Source: Paraspadella gotoi
Lineage: Eukaryota > Chaetognatha
DNA: 64,000 bases
Direction: 5' to 3'
Assembly (NCBI GenBank): GCA_051294375.1
Contig: CM119270.1
Location: forward strand, 11,528,141 to 11,592,140
A program made the position numbers and the translations under genes. Of the stretch, positions 42,367 through 54,029 are shown in pieces (within the stretch, counting starts at the first letter, position 1; every line of letters begins with the position of its first letter). The notes beneath the pieces are model-generated. The model saw nothing but the letters and a program-made list of their open reading frames with translations, was not told the origin of the DNA and made no database searches.

Positions 42367-43474
42367 ATGACATTTTTTATCATGATAACTAAACTGCTTT
42401 CTCAACTTCAAAGAACTGCAGCAGCAAAGATGGCAAATTATTCCTTAAATTTGACAAATTTAACTTATTTGGGCGAAGTTTTTATCTTGGTTCTAAGCAA
42501 TCTTCTGCACTTAGTCGACCTGGGAACCGATATTGAAACAGCTAAACAGTACCTATTTGATTCTGATTTTAAACTTAAAATTCTCGGTTGGGTCATAGTT
42601 GGTGTGATATCGATGAATTGTTTCATCACCGCCTGTTTTGGCCTCTTTGCGCTGAAAAGGAATCGTTGGATTTATCCGAGAATTTTCAAAAGAAGATGGA
42701 GCCAAATTATGACCATTACTTTTCATTGTTTTGGTTTGGGTATTTGTCCACTGACCGTTGACTTTTTTCTTGATGGTCGAGCTGAAGTTAGTAACAGGTG
42801 ATTTAAAAAATAAACGATAGTTGTTTGAGTTGTAACGATATGTAAGTTACGTATTTTAAATTCATTTACTTTCTTACAAGAAACAAAGCATAATTTTGAT
42901 TCTTGAGGACAGAACGCGATGGTATCATTTTTACGATTTTAAAAGTCTTTTTATTTTAGACCATTGATAATTGTTAAGTCTTTATATTTTAGTCCATTGT
43001 TAATTTTAGATTATTTTATTGAGCTTATTGTATTGACAGTTATTTTTTTCTAGGGAACTGGACACGAAAATGAAAATAAAACTTATCACAATTCACAATA
43101 TTATTCACTGCATCTCAGAGGCTTTTCCACAACTGATTGTTCAGAGTTTTGCATTGCTCACTTTGTGGACTGGCGGGACGTCTCATCTTTGTTTGACCAA
43201 CAGTAATACTGTTACGCCTAGAGTTCTTTCATCCTCCCGAATTTTGTTTAAAGTTTTTGATAATGGATCAGTTATAAAACAAGATCCAACAGTCCGTTGT
43301 ATTTGCCAGCATGATACTATAGTGATGTCGTGTCGATGGAAAATTCAGGTGACTAAAGAATAAAAATACTATGAAAATTTAAAAACAAATATATGATATT
43401 ACAATGAAATTTATCAGATATGATACTATTTCTACTTTAAATATATATTCATACAATTCATAATAATAATAATG

Positions 43475-43543
<69 letters not shown>

Positions 43544-45386
43544 TTTAAAATGATTACACAAAACGAAGAACACAAAATTATTGATTATTTAGATTATCAC
43601 TAACGGCGCAAAAAATTAGACATATTAATTTATGATTAAGGAAACCTTGTCGGTGATTTCACTCGCTTCATCTACGGCAAGCATCGCAAATACTGCATCA
43701 AACTTGAGGTGGAGTTTGTCAGCATCATTACACCGATACCCAGCGAGCCTGGTTAAAGTCTTCGACCTAATGCAGTGCGTGATGGGCTTGTGCGCATGTT
43801 TTTACATCGTTATAGTTTACTGCGCAAAAAAATCAGAAATGATGTTGATTTTGTTGCCCATCGCCTTTTTCCGAGTTTTTTCTCTCCATGAAATTAGAGA
43901 GGTGATGAGAATTGGAAAAAGAATATTGAAAATTGAACCGAAGGAATTTCGTGGCTCTAGGAAGAAGAGATTCCACGTCGAGGGACTTTCGCAATCTTCA
44001 TTCGTTAGCCTTTTCATGTTATCTTTTTTTTTCTTCGTCGAATTTCAAGAGGCCATTACTTCTCATTCCTTCTTCATGCCAGCGGAAAAAATTAATTGGG
44101 GTTTGAGTTACTTGAGACCAAATTCTGCTCGACTGTTGTTTTACTCACACGTATTGATTCCTCCACGTTTACGCGTAGGTTGCGTGAAAATAAATGGGGA
44201 AAATCGAAAATCTAAGTGGGATAGGATATCTCTCCGTTTTTTCAGAAATGTCAGTGTGGTACAATGTCGAAATCCTGTGTATTACTCTAAAGGCGAATAC
44301 GTTAAAAAGAATCCGTCCATGAGATTAAACCTTGGAAACTACTCATTTTTGGTACCTGAATCTGCAACTTTGCTTCTCCTCATTTTATTCGATCTATTGG
44401 TCAGCCTTTTAAACATTTCCTTCGTAGCTGTCTCTACTAAATCTTTTTTCCGTTTTTTACCGAGACTTTTATCGATATTAAGCGTTATTATTTATATTTT
44501 GTCTTATTTAGAACTGACGCGTATTTATAAATCTATAATACATCGTCCAGACAGACACTCTTTTACTTATAGCATGCAACAGGCATCAATGGAATTGCAA
44601 CTAATGCTTTACAGATATTCCAATTTGCTCGTAACTATTTCTAACTTCGGATTGTCTATCATTTTAATTTTTATTGTGAAGCAAAGTAAATTCGTAATCG
44701 GATACTATAGTTTCATTTCAGTTTTTTCTCTCTGTTTGTGTTTTTTAGTTGTAATATATCGATTAAAAAGTTTAAACGAGAAAGACATTTTAAATTTATC
44801 AAACCAACTTTGTCTTTCAAATCTCAGTGATCATCGTTCGAAATTAACTTTTAAAAAAATTCACATTCAACTATTTACTTTTAAATTCGTTTCAGACAAT
44901 TTCCCCGTATTAACCATTGCGGTACTTTTACCACTCCTGAAGATATTGTACCGTTTCAAGTCTGAAACCAGGGCCGCTTCACGCAAATTCTCCTTCGTTT
45001 TACTTGTGGCAATTCTCTATATTGGTATTGACATATTTTTTCAAATTTCATTGCGCAAAAATCCGCCGAAAGTGTCGAAAGTCTCTAGAGGTGCATTCGA
45101 TGCCAAATCTTTTCCATGGCGCAGTGAGCTTTTAATGTACAAACCAAACTATCAGTTACATTCTTCTGAATTTTATTACATAGAACCGTTTAGTAGAATG
45201 ATTGACTTTTGTTTAAGAACTCAATTAGGCATTCGCCCGTACGCTTTTAAAATATTGTCTTTAACTAATTTTTCGAAAGACAACAAAGAAAATTTGAAGT
45301 TAATAATTGGTCATGACGACAACAAATCAAATATGTTAAATTTAGTATTTTTTGTCATCCCATTTTTACTGATTTATTCTATTTAA
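42367..45386 (+). CDS. XK-related (XKR/CED-8-like) multi-pass membrane protein, 3 exons
   Basis: Coding exons are 42367-42797, 43054-43348 and 43641-45386, with GT-AG introns of 256 and 292 bp. Phases agree (intron 1 splits an AGG codon, intron 2 is phase 0) and the joined frame is open for 823 codons plus TAA. Seen: a hydrophobic segment at about residues 33-52 running into DLGTDI (51-56) and QY (61-62), the N-terminal XKR signature; SEAFPQLIVQ (165-174), matching the family's 'EAxPQLxLQ' motif; then a Ser-rich SVISLASS segment (about 246-253) followed by NLRWS, like the 'SLLSLSW...R' block. Further hydrophobic segments lie near 70-94, 283-302, 309-324, 362-377, 484-507, 515-536, 570-589, 594-616, 663-679, 692-711 and 807-822. 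Known: XKR8/CED-8 members are plasma-membrane phospholipid scramblases, others are transport-linked; which applies here cannot be told. Odd: it is longer than usual XKRs (about 400-650 aa), with a hydrophobic C-terminal half I cannot match. The start is uncertain: TATATAA at 42360-42366 abuts the first ATG, and the ATG at 42430 (residue 22) has better context (A at -3, G at +4). No AATAAA was seen just downstream. Confidence 0.85.
43461..43542. repeat. (AAT)n microsatellite inside XKR intron 2
   Basis: About 27 AAT/TAA units with one ATG interruption, lying within the 292-bp second intron. It accounts for over a quarter of the intron, so intron length is probably polymorphic. Confidence 0.95.
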
Positions 45387-45389
45387 CGT

Positions 45390-45665
45390 AGTAAATGGTT
45401 GAAAAGAGAATCTTTATTTTGATGGTAGAAATTTTTAAAGACGAAAAATATCTGTTTATAGGTTTGCTTGTCTTTTTCGGCGAAAAAATCGTTATTAATT
45501 TTAATGTTTGATTTTAAATAGTAAAATAGTAAAATCGTTATAGATGATTTCAATGGTTGATGTCAAAGACGTTTTATTTTAACTTTGTAAAAAAATACTT
45601 TCTACTACTTTTGTTACAAGCAACTGAATTTTACTATTTTCTGAGATTTTTCTACTTTATGTCAA
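45390..45665. other. AT-rich DNA after XKR gene
   Basis: Presumed 3' UTR and flank of the XKR gene. No AATAAA or ATTAAA seen in the first 200 bp. Confidence 0.4.
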
Positions 45666-45666
45666 T

Positions 45667-45880
45667 TATGGTGGACTAAAATCCACCAACCGTTCATCAG
45701 CGGCCATTGGTGCCGGAGGCAAGTCATTCGCCTCCCAACCCATAAGTCCGGGGTTCCAGCCCGGTGGTCGCCTAGCAGTTAAGAGGACGGGGCGCTTAAC
45801 CCGCCTGTAACACGGTGTTACAGCCTGACCCGAAGCTCAGGGACTGCTAATATTGAATGGTTCTGTCGCTATCACATAAC
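45667..45880 (+). mobile_element. tRNA-Gly-derived SINE, complete head
   Basis: After a small hairpin (TGGTGGA...TCCACCA, 45670-45689) the sequence CATTGGTG...TTCGCCTCCCAACCC...CCGGGGTTCCAGCCCGG (about 45708-45767) follows a tRNA-Gly(CCC) plan: acceptor/D-like start, anticodon-arm TTCGCCTCCCA and a T-arm close to box B. A second tRNA-like D-arm (TCGCCTAGCAGTTAAGAGG) and a hairpin TGTAACACGGTGTTACA follow. A second copy of the same family occurs 400 bp downstream, split by a transposon. It is a retroposon rather than a functional tRNA, because the cloverleaf is imperfect. Confidence 0.65.
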
Positions 45881-46069
45881 AATTATTACTGTCTCTTCAC
45901 AATTTAATTTACTGTTTGAGCTGCCTCGACTTTATGGGTGACTTTCAATATGGCAACGATTGTGGTTTCAAATTAAGTTTGTTTATTACAAATTAAAAAC
46001 AGTCCAATAATTAAGTCCACAAAATCATAAAAAAGTCCTTTAAATATTAACAATGGTTATAAACTAAGT

Positions 46070-46143
46070 ATGGTGGACTCAAATCCACCAACCGTTCATT
46101 AGCGGCCATTGGTGCTGGAGGCAAGTCATTCGCCTGTCCCAAC
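46070..46143 (+). mobile_element. tRNA-Gly SINE copy 2, left part (split by hAT)
   Basis: Repeats the first about 75 bp of the element at 45667 and stops at ...CCCAAC, where a hAT-like transposon begins. The rest of the SINE resumes at 47638. Confidence 0.75.
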
Positions 46144-47637
46144 TAGTGTTCCGATAACCGTTAACAGTTAACGGTTATTAACGGTTAAAAATAATTTTAA
46201 CTTAACCGTTAATATATTTATTTTAACGGTTAAATTCGGTTAATTTTCAAGTATAATTTTTGTTATGAAAACTTTGATTTTTTAAGAAAAAAATTTTTTT
46301 TCCTTATTCTCCTCTCCCTTTCTCACTATATTTTTCCCCCTCTCTCTGTTCTACATTTTCCCCTATTTTTTCTTTGTTATTTTCAACCCTTTTAATCTTT
46401 TTCTATTTTTAATCTATTATCATTTTTTTCTGCCCTTCCGGTATTTTTTTTACTTACTTTCTCCCAATTGTTTTCGTTTTTCCTTTCAGCTAATTAAGCA
46501 TTTACATCAAAGAATATTTTGAAATATAATATGCATCTGCATATATTTTTTTGCAAATCAAATTTTTACATGCAACAATAATATTCTATTTTGCTAATAA
46601 AAAAATAAATAATCTTTCTTCTTTTACTTTTTTTAGCTTTTTCTTTCAATTTTTAAAATGAACAAAGAAGTAAATATAATAAAGCCGAATGAATGAAAAA
46701 ATTTAAAAAAAAACTAAAATAAAAAAATTTTAGAAAACATTAAAAAATGAACAATAGAAGGAATGAATCTTTGAAAAGACAAGCTAACTAAAACTATCCT
46801 TCAATGATGATATACTTTACTTTAATAAAATTTAAAAAAAATATTTATTAATTAATAACTCTTTTGATCAATCGATCATTTAACAATTCAATTAATAAAT
46901 TGATATTCATAATTAGAGAAAACAAAGTTTATTTGTTTACAAACAACCGGTTTTTATTCCAAAAAACGGACATGTTTCGACTCTAGTTTTTCCGAGTCTA
47001 CATCAGCGCGTGAGAGTCGAAACATGTCCTTTTTTTAAAAATAAAAACCTGTTGTTTGTAAACAAATAAACTTTGCTTTCACTTAACTATAAACGTAACG
47101 AAAAGAAAGTCTTAATACAATATTATAATTATATTTATATTTATGGTCATGGTTTATGAAAGACTAACAACAGAAAACATGCTTTCAAGAAACTAACAAC
47201 TATAAAAATAATGAGGAAGAGAAATAGAAAAAGGAAAAGCAAAAACGAAAGAAAGAAAGAAAAAGAGAGAAAGAGAAAAGAAAAATATACAGAATTAAAA
47301 TTACATTGTGCTTTTTCTTTCATTGTCTTTTTTCATATTTTTATTATTGCTATGAGGCAAAAAAAAATTTATTATAATGCTGTTTTTTCAAATCAATTTT
47401 CTCATTTATCAACTATAATGTGTACCTCATCTATCTGAAATAAAAGATAAAGACTATTCAGTAGCCGGAGTTAAGGAGAAAATACCATTAAATACTTTAG
47501 TTAGTTTCAAATATTAATATTTTAAATTAAAAGTTAAATTATTAAAATTAACCGATATTTAACGGTTAACGCTTAAAAACGTTAGTTTTAACGGTTAAGC
47601 GAAGTTCCTCAAAAATTAACGGTTAAACGGAACCCTA
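46144..47637. mobile_element. Non-autonomous hAT-like DNA transposon, left-arm copy
   Basis: 1494 bp, AT-rich. Ends are TAGTGTTCCG... and ...CGGAACCCTA, imperfect inverted repeats of the hAT type (TAGNGTTCCG). Flanks are GTCCCAAC and CTCCCAAC; the inverted copy at 54030 has perfect 8-bp duplications, as hAT insertions make. Many TTAACGGTTA/TAACCGTTAA motifs crowd both subterminal zones, like transposase-binding repeats. No transposase reading frame is visible. It interrupts a SINE, so it is younger than that SINE. Confidence 0.8.
46924..47074. repeat. Long inverted repeat (fold-back) inside hAT element
   Basis: Arms of about 61 bp (46924-46984 and 47013-47074) can pair with few mismatches, leaving a 28-nt loop. 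The stem includes TTATTTGTTTACAAACAA and ACATGTTTCGACTCT with their complements. It could be a nested fold-back MITE or a structural part of the transposon. Confidence 0.75.
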
Positions 47638-47895
47638 CTCCCAACCCAAAGGTCCGGGGTTCTAGCCCGGTGGTCGCCTGGCATTTAAGAAGGACGGGGC
47701 GCCTAACCTGCCTGTAACACGGTGTTACAGCCTGAGACTGCTTATATTGAATGGTTCTGTCACTAACACATATCTTATCTTGTAAGAGTGATGGAGGCCT
47801 TAAACCACCAAAGCCTGTCCAAAGTCAGGGGGAAGATAGCTTATTTATTAAATGAATGGATAATTTTATATTGGTTGTACTAATTTCATAACAAT
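47638..47895 (+). mobile_element. tRNA-Gly SINE copy 2, right part and tail
   Basis: Continues the SINE interrupted at 46143: CTCCCAACCCAAAGGTCCGG onward, the second D-arm-like block, TGTAACACGGTGTTACA, then a tail (47775-47895). Close copies of the tail occur alone at 15491-15602 and 40490-40613. Confidence 0.7.
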
Positions 47896-48778
47896 ACTTA
47901 CTGTCTTTTCAAAACAGTAATAAAACCGTACGGCGTCGGAGGCAACTGCCCCTGACTCGTAAGATTCTATACATTTCAAAAATAATCGGGATATTCCCGG
48001 TTTCACGTTTCTTCTTCGTCTTTATAATCGTCGTCGCGTTCTCTCTCTCTATCTCTCTCGAAACTGAGCAAAGTAAGACGGCGATATTGAATCCACGACC
48101 GTCGGACTTCGAGCCACTTTTCTCCCTCTACGGTCACGCCCAAACGAAGCCATGACCGTAAATACATTTACTTTTATTATTTAAAACTTTTTTTAAATTT
48201 CTTTCGGTACTTGTAAATTCTCATTTTTCTTAAATAATAAACTTGTAGATATAATCGTCCAGTAAAATTCCTTCTAATTGATTTATCTTTATTTATCATC
48301 GTCCTGATTATTTATCAGACTGACCGAAAAGCAAAGCCTCCTACAGAAAATCGAGCAAAGGCATTAGTCGCAGGCCTCGATTTATTACACTTCGGCTACT
48401 GAGACGTAGTAGATTAATTTTAATCGGTTCTGGGTTCTTCCCACTCACCAGTCCCGATACATCATCGATTCAAGTCAATAGTATTCTAACTCTGATTAGC
48501 CAATCCTATATGAACAGATTTATCTATTTCTTGTCATGAAGCGCATTATTTTTCTCTGGATGCGACTTGCCATTCAGTATTCCAATACACTTTGGTCCAT
48601 TCTGCACTATTTTGCTCTTTATAGATAACCCAACTAGTATAAAAGAAAGAGACACCTGGTGATGAATGATTCACTTGTCAAAGTCTAAAACAGAAGAACA
48701 TCGATAAAGCCAGAACGACAACGACTTGAACGACGCGAAACAATTTTCCTTAGCTGAGAGGTAATTATAGCTATTCTG

Positions 48779-49089
<311 letters not shown>

Positions 49090-49181
49090 TCCTCATCCAA
49101 CAGCGTCTTTTATATACCTATAAAGATGTCATTGCCAAGCTTACGAGAGACGAATTGCTAAGCGATGCCCGGGTTTTCAGA

Positions 49182-49247
49182 AATTGGCGCTACGCCAATT
49201 GAACGCTGAGTATGGCGCTCCGCCACGCTGGATATGGCGTAACGCCA
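49182..49247. promoter_or_regulatory. Three TGGC-N5-GCCA palindromes (NF-I-like)
   Basis: TTGGCGCTACGCCAA (49184-49198) fits the full nuclear factor I consensus TTGGC-N5-GCCAA. Two more dyads, TGGCGCTCCGCCA (49213-49225) and TGGCGTAACGCCA (49235-49247), follow at 28- and 22-bp steps. The inverted copy lies near 52430-52490. As RNA or cruciform DNA each also forms a 5-8 bp stem with a 3-nt loop. Confidence 0.5.
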
Positions 49248-49310
49248 CGCGGGAAGAGAATAAAAACAAATCCGTTGACGAAGCGAAAACCCCGACGGAT
49301 GTAGTTTGAC

Positions 49311-49354
49311 GGGGGGGGCGGTAAAAGCGGGGGGGGTGGAATGGGGGTGGAACG
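49311..49354 (+). other. G-rich tract with G-quadruplex potential
   Basis: Runs of eight, eight and five G separated by short spacers, just downstream of the NF-I-like dyads. Mirrored as a C-rich tract near 52318-52362 in the right arm. Confidence 0.55.
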
Positions 49355-49983
49355 GTCGATTGCTCCGGAGACATGAGCCAACTTGATTGCGGGGACGAGC
49401 TTGGAAAAAAAAAGGTGAAATTCATTGGAAAAGAGTTGCGTGAAAAACGTCGGGATGATCGCTTTGCACACAACAAGTGTAATTGCTAATAAAGAAACAA
49501 AAAACAAAAAAAACCGAAACTGTTGCCAGGATCAAATTTCTACTCTCCCCTAATCTTTTTCATCAACTGACTTTCTTCTTTATATTCGAAGTTGTTATAG
49601 CGGTTTATAGCTTTAAGCCACTCATTGTGAAGCTCTCTGGCTTGTTGTCTTACGACGGCTCTCAATTATTCTCACGCCGATCGAGCGCCACGCATACGTG
49701 TTTTCCGCAAAATTGTTTTTATCCATTATTTTTGGGCTTTTTCTAGTTTCAGTCTTGAAATCATTTTCTTTTTACGAAACGTTAGTCTTTATCATGGTTG
49801 TCCTTCTCGCTCGTTTCGTCCTGTTTTCGGGCTTTGTCCTCGCCGTTGACGTGGACAAACGCCAGAAAAGACATTGAAAGGCGGAGAGGTAATGACGGTT
49901 GAGTAATGACAATAGATAAATGACAATGACCGAATTGTGCGAAGGAAAAGACGTTGTTCCCTCTCTCCTTTATTTCGAGCGCA

Positions 49984-50006
49984 AGAGAGAGAGAGAGAGA
50001 GAGGAG

Positions 50007-50071
<65 letters not shown>
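49984..50071. repeat. (GA)n microsatellite, left arm
   Basis: GA tract with two GG breaks. Right-arm counterpart (CT)n is at about 51601-51685. Confidence 0.9.
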
Positions 50072-50078
<7 letters not shown>

Positions 50079-50316
50079 GACTTCGTGAAAAATAAACAGG
50101 TAAACGATCTGCAAGCAGCGACCCTTTTAGAACAGGAGGAACAAACGAGAACGACGGGGGAGGAAAGCTCAATTTTTCCTAAACGTGGAACTCTTAACTT
50201 AGGTCGTAATTAGTAATATTTACTACTAAATTGCTACATCTATCATATTTAAAGAACATACAATCCAAGACGGGACAAAAAAGATAATCTACGTAAAAAG
50301 ACGTAACTTTTGTATA

Positions 50317-50520
50317 GCAACTAAACAATCAGACATCAAGGAGATACCTAAAGCAACTAAACAATCAGACATCAAGGAGATACATAAAGCAACTAAACAA
50401 TCAGACATTAAGGAGATACCTAAAGCAACTAAACAATCAGACATCAAGGAGATACATAAAGCAACTAAACAATCAGACATCAAGGAGATACCTAAAGCAA
50501 CTAAACAATCAGACAACAAC
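50317..50520. repeat. 36-bp minisatellite, left arm
   Basis: Units begin at 50317, 50353, 50389, 50425, 50461 and 50497 (GCAACTAAACAATCAGACAT...). Unit ends alternate CCTAAA/CATAAA, giving a 72-bp higher-order period. The unit length is a multiple of three, so it reads as a 12-residue peptide repeat, but no gene context supports coding. Confidence 0.9.
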
Positions 50521-50788
50521 AAACGTTAAATCTTAAACCGCAAAAAGCGCTGGCGTCTAATCTTTACATTTTGCCAGAGGCCCCCATTGTACCGAGGCAG
50601 ACAAAACAGTTTCACAGATTGCAAATTCGAGGAGAAACCCAGAGGGGGAGCCCGGGGGCCTGCAGACAAAATTTTCTCAGAGTGAAATAGATTGGGTTGG
50701 TGGACTGAAAGTGGGACGATGGAAGGCAGAGGGAGAATGAAGGAGGATGTTATAAAGGGAGAGAGAGGATGGATGATAAGAATTGAAA

Positions 50789-50793
50789 CTCTC

Positions 50794-50883
<90 letters not shown>

Positions 50884-50885
50884 TC
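50789..50885. repeat. (CT)n at centre of the inverted repeat
   Basis: Nearly pure CT dinucleotides with one CG and a few TT breaks. It forms the 97-bp spacer between the two arms, so the fold-back point lies inside a microsatellite. Confidence 0.95.
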
Positions 50886-51149
50886 TTTCAATTCTTATCA
50901 TCCATCCTCTCTCTCCCTTTATAACATCCTCCTTCATTCTCCCTCTGCCTTCCATCGTCCCACTTTCAGTCCACCAACCCAATCTATTTCACTCTGAGAA
51001 AATTTTGTCTGCAGGCCCCGGGCTCCCCCTCTGGGTTTCTCCTCGAATTTGCAATCTGTGAAACTGTTTTGTCTGCCTCGGTACAATGGGGGCCTCTGGC
51101 AAAATGTAAAGATTAGACGCCAGCGCTTTTTGCGGTTTAAGATTTAACG

Positions 51150-51360
51150 TTTGTTTGTTGTCTGATTGTTTAGTTGCTTTAGGTATCTCCTTGATGTCTG
51201 ATTGTTTAGTTGCTTTATGTATCTCCTTGATGTCTGATTGTTTAGTTGCTTTAGGTATCTCCTTAATGTCTGATTGTTTAGTTGCTTTATGTATCTCCTT
51301 GATGTCTGATTGTTTAGTTGCTTTAGGTATCTCCTTGATGTCTGATTGTTTAGTTGCTAT
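51150..51360. repeat. 36-bp minisatellite, right arm (inverted copy)
   Basis: Reverse complement of the array at 50317-50520 with the same alternation of unit ends. Confidence 0.9.
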
Positions 51361-51597
51361 ACAAAAGTTACGTCTTTTTACGTAGATTATCTTTTTTGTC
51401 CCGTCTGGATTGTATGTTCTTTAAATATGATAGATGTAGCAATTTAGTAGTAAATATTACTAATTACGACCTAAGTTAAGAGTTCCACGTTTAGGAAAAT
51501 TGAGCTTTCCTCCCCCGTCGTTCTCGTTTGTTCCTCCTGTTCTAAAAGGGTCGCTGCTTGCAGATCGTTTACCTGTTTATTTTTCACGAAGTCGCTC

Positions 51598-51662
<65 letters not shown>

Positions 51663-52573
51663 CTCCTCTCTCTCTCTCTCTCTCTTGCGCTCGAAATAAA
51701 GAGAGAGGGAACAACGTCTTTTCCTTCGCACAATTCGGTCATTGTCATTTATCTATTGTCATTACTCAACCGTCATTACCTCTCCGCCTTTCAATGTCTT
51801 TTCTGGCGTTTGTCCACGTCAACGGCGAGGACAAAGCCCGAAAACAGGACGAAACGAGCGAGAAGGCAACCATGATAAAGACTAACGTTTCGTAAAAAGA
51901 AAATGATTTCAAGACTGAAACTAGAAAAAGCCCAAAAATAATGGATAAAAACAATTTTGCGGAAAACACGTATGCGTGGCGCCGATCGGCGTGAGAATAA
52001 TTGAGAGCCGTCGTAAGACAACAAGCCAGAGAGCTTCACAATGAGTGGCTTAAAGCTATAAACCGCTATAACAACTTCGAATATAAAGAAGAAAGTCAGT
52101 TGATGAAAAAGATTAGGGGAGAGTAGAAATTTGATCCTGGCAACAGTTTCGGTTTTTTTTTTTTTTTGTTTCTTTATTAGCAATTACACTTGTTGTGTGC
52201 AAAGCGATCATCCCGACGTTTTTCACGCAACTCTTTTCAATGAATTTCACCTTTTTTTTTCCAAGCTCGTCCCCGCAATCAAGTTGGCTCATGTCTCCGG
52301 AGGCAATCGACCGTTCCACCCCCATTCCACCCCCCCCGCTTTTACCGCCCCCCCCGTCAAACTACATTCCGTCGGGGTTTTCGCTTCGTCAACGGATTTG
52401 TTTTATTCTCTTCCCGCGTGGCGTTACGCCATATCCAGCGTGGCGGAGCGCCATACTCAGCGTTCAATTGGCGTAGCGCCAATTTCTGAAAACCCGGGCA
52501 TCGCTTAGCAATTCGTCTCTCGTAAGCTTGGCAATGACATCTTTATAGGTATATAAAAGACGCTGTTGGATGG

Positions 52574-52885
<312 letters not shown>

Positions 52886-53784
52886 CAGAATAGCTATAAT
52901 TACCTCTCAGCTAAGGAAAATTGTTTGCGCGTCGTTCAAGTCGTTGTCGGTTCTGGCTTTATCGATGTTCTTCTGTTTTAAGACTTTGACAAGTGAATCA
53001 TTCATCACCAGGTGTCTCTTTCTTTTATACTAGTTGGGTTATCTATAAAGAGCAAAATAGTGGCAGAATGGACCAAAGTGTATTGGAATACTGAATGGCA
53101 AGTCGCATCCAGAGAAAAATAATGCGCTTCATGACAAGAAATAGATAAATCTGTTCATATAGGATTGGCTAATCAGAGTTAGAATACTATTGACTTGAAT
53201 CGATGATGTATCGGGACTGGTGAGTGGGAAGAACCCAGAACCGATTAAAATTAATCTACTACGTCTCAGTAGCCGAAGTGTAATAAATCGAGGCCTGCGA
53301 CTAATGCCTTGCTCGATTTTCTGTAGGAGGCTTTGCTTTTCGGTCAGTCCTGATAAATAATCAGGACGATGATAAATAAAGATAAATCAATTAGAAGGAA
53401 TTTTACTGGACGATTATATCATACAAGTTTATTATTTAAGAAAAATGAGAATTTACAAGTACCGAAAGAAATTTAAAAAAAGTTTTAAATAATAAAAGTA
53501 AATGTATTTACGGTCATGGCTTCGTTTGGGCGTGAACCGTAGAGGGAGAAAAGTGGCTCGAAGTCCGACGGTCGTGGATTCAATATCGCCGTCTTACTTG
53601 CTCAGTTTCGAGAGAGATAGAGAGAGAGAACGCGACGACGATTATAAAGACGAAGAAGAAACGTGAAACCGGGAATATCCCGATTATTTTTGAAATGTAT
53701 AGAATCTTACGAGTCAGGGGCAGTTGCCTCCGACGCCGTACGGTTTTATTACTGTTTTGAAAAGACAGTAAAGTATTGTTATGA

Positions 53785-54021
53785 AATTAGTACAACCAAT
53801 ATAAATTATCCATTCATTTAATAAATAAGCTATCTTCCCCCTGACTTTGGACAGGCTTTGGTGGTTTAAGGCTCCATCACTCTTACAAGATAAGATATGT
53901 GTTAGTGACAGAACCATTCAATATAAGCAGTCTCAGGCTGTAACACCGTGTTACAGGCAGGTTAGGCGCCCCGTCCTTCTTAAATGCCAGGCGACCACCG
54001 GGCTAGAACCCGGACCTTTGG
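53785..54021 (-). mobile_element. tRNA-Gly SINE, right part and tail, inverted copy
   Basis: Counterpart of 47638-47895 on the other strand. The remaining SINE head (55527-55571) lies beyond the hAT element and is cut by the N gap. Confidence 0.7.
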
Positions 54022-54029
54022 GTTGGGAG

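Noticed and set aside
45702-45767. Functional tRNA-Gly gene
   Set aside because: Acceptor ends do not pair, the D arm is altered, and the sequence recurs as part of a longer retroposon.
46960-47025. Hammerhead-ribozyme-like core (CTGATG ... GAAAC) on the minus strand of the hAT fold-back
   Set aside because: The core has an extra base between CTGATG and the helix II start, helix I does not form next to the would-be cleavage site, and the GAAAC segment is better explained as part of the long inverted-repeat stem.
50317-50520. CRISPR-like array (36-bp repeats)
   Set aside because: Units are directly adjacent without unique spacers, and the context is a eukaryotic genome.
50289-50522. Frame encoding a 12-residue peptide repeat
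   Set aside because: Follows from a 36-bp minisatellite whose unit is a multiple of three; no start context, promoter or splice evidence.
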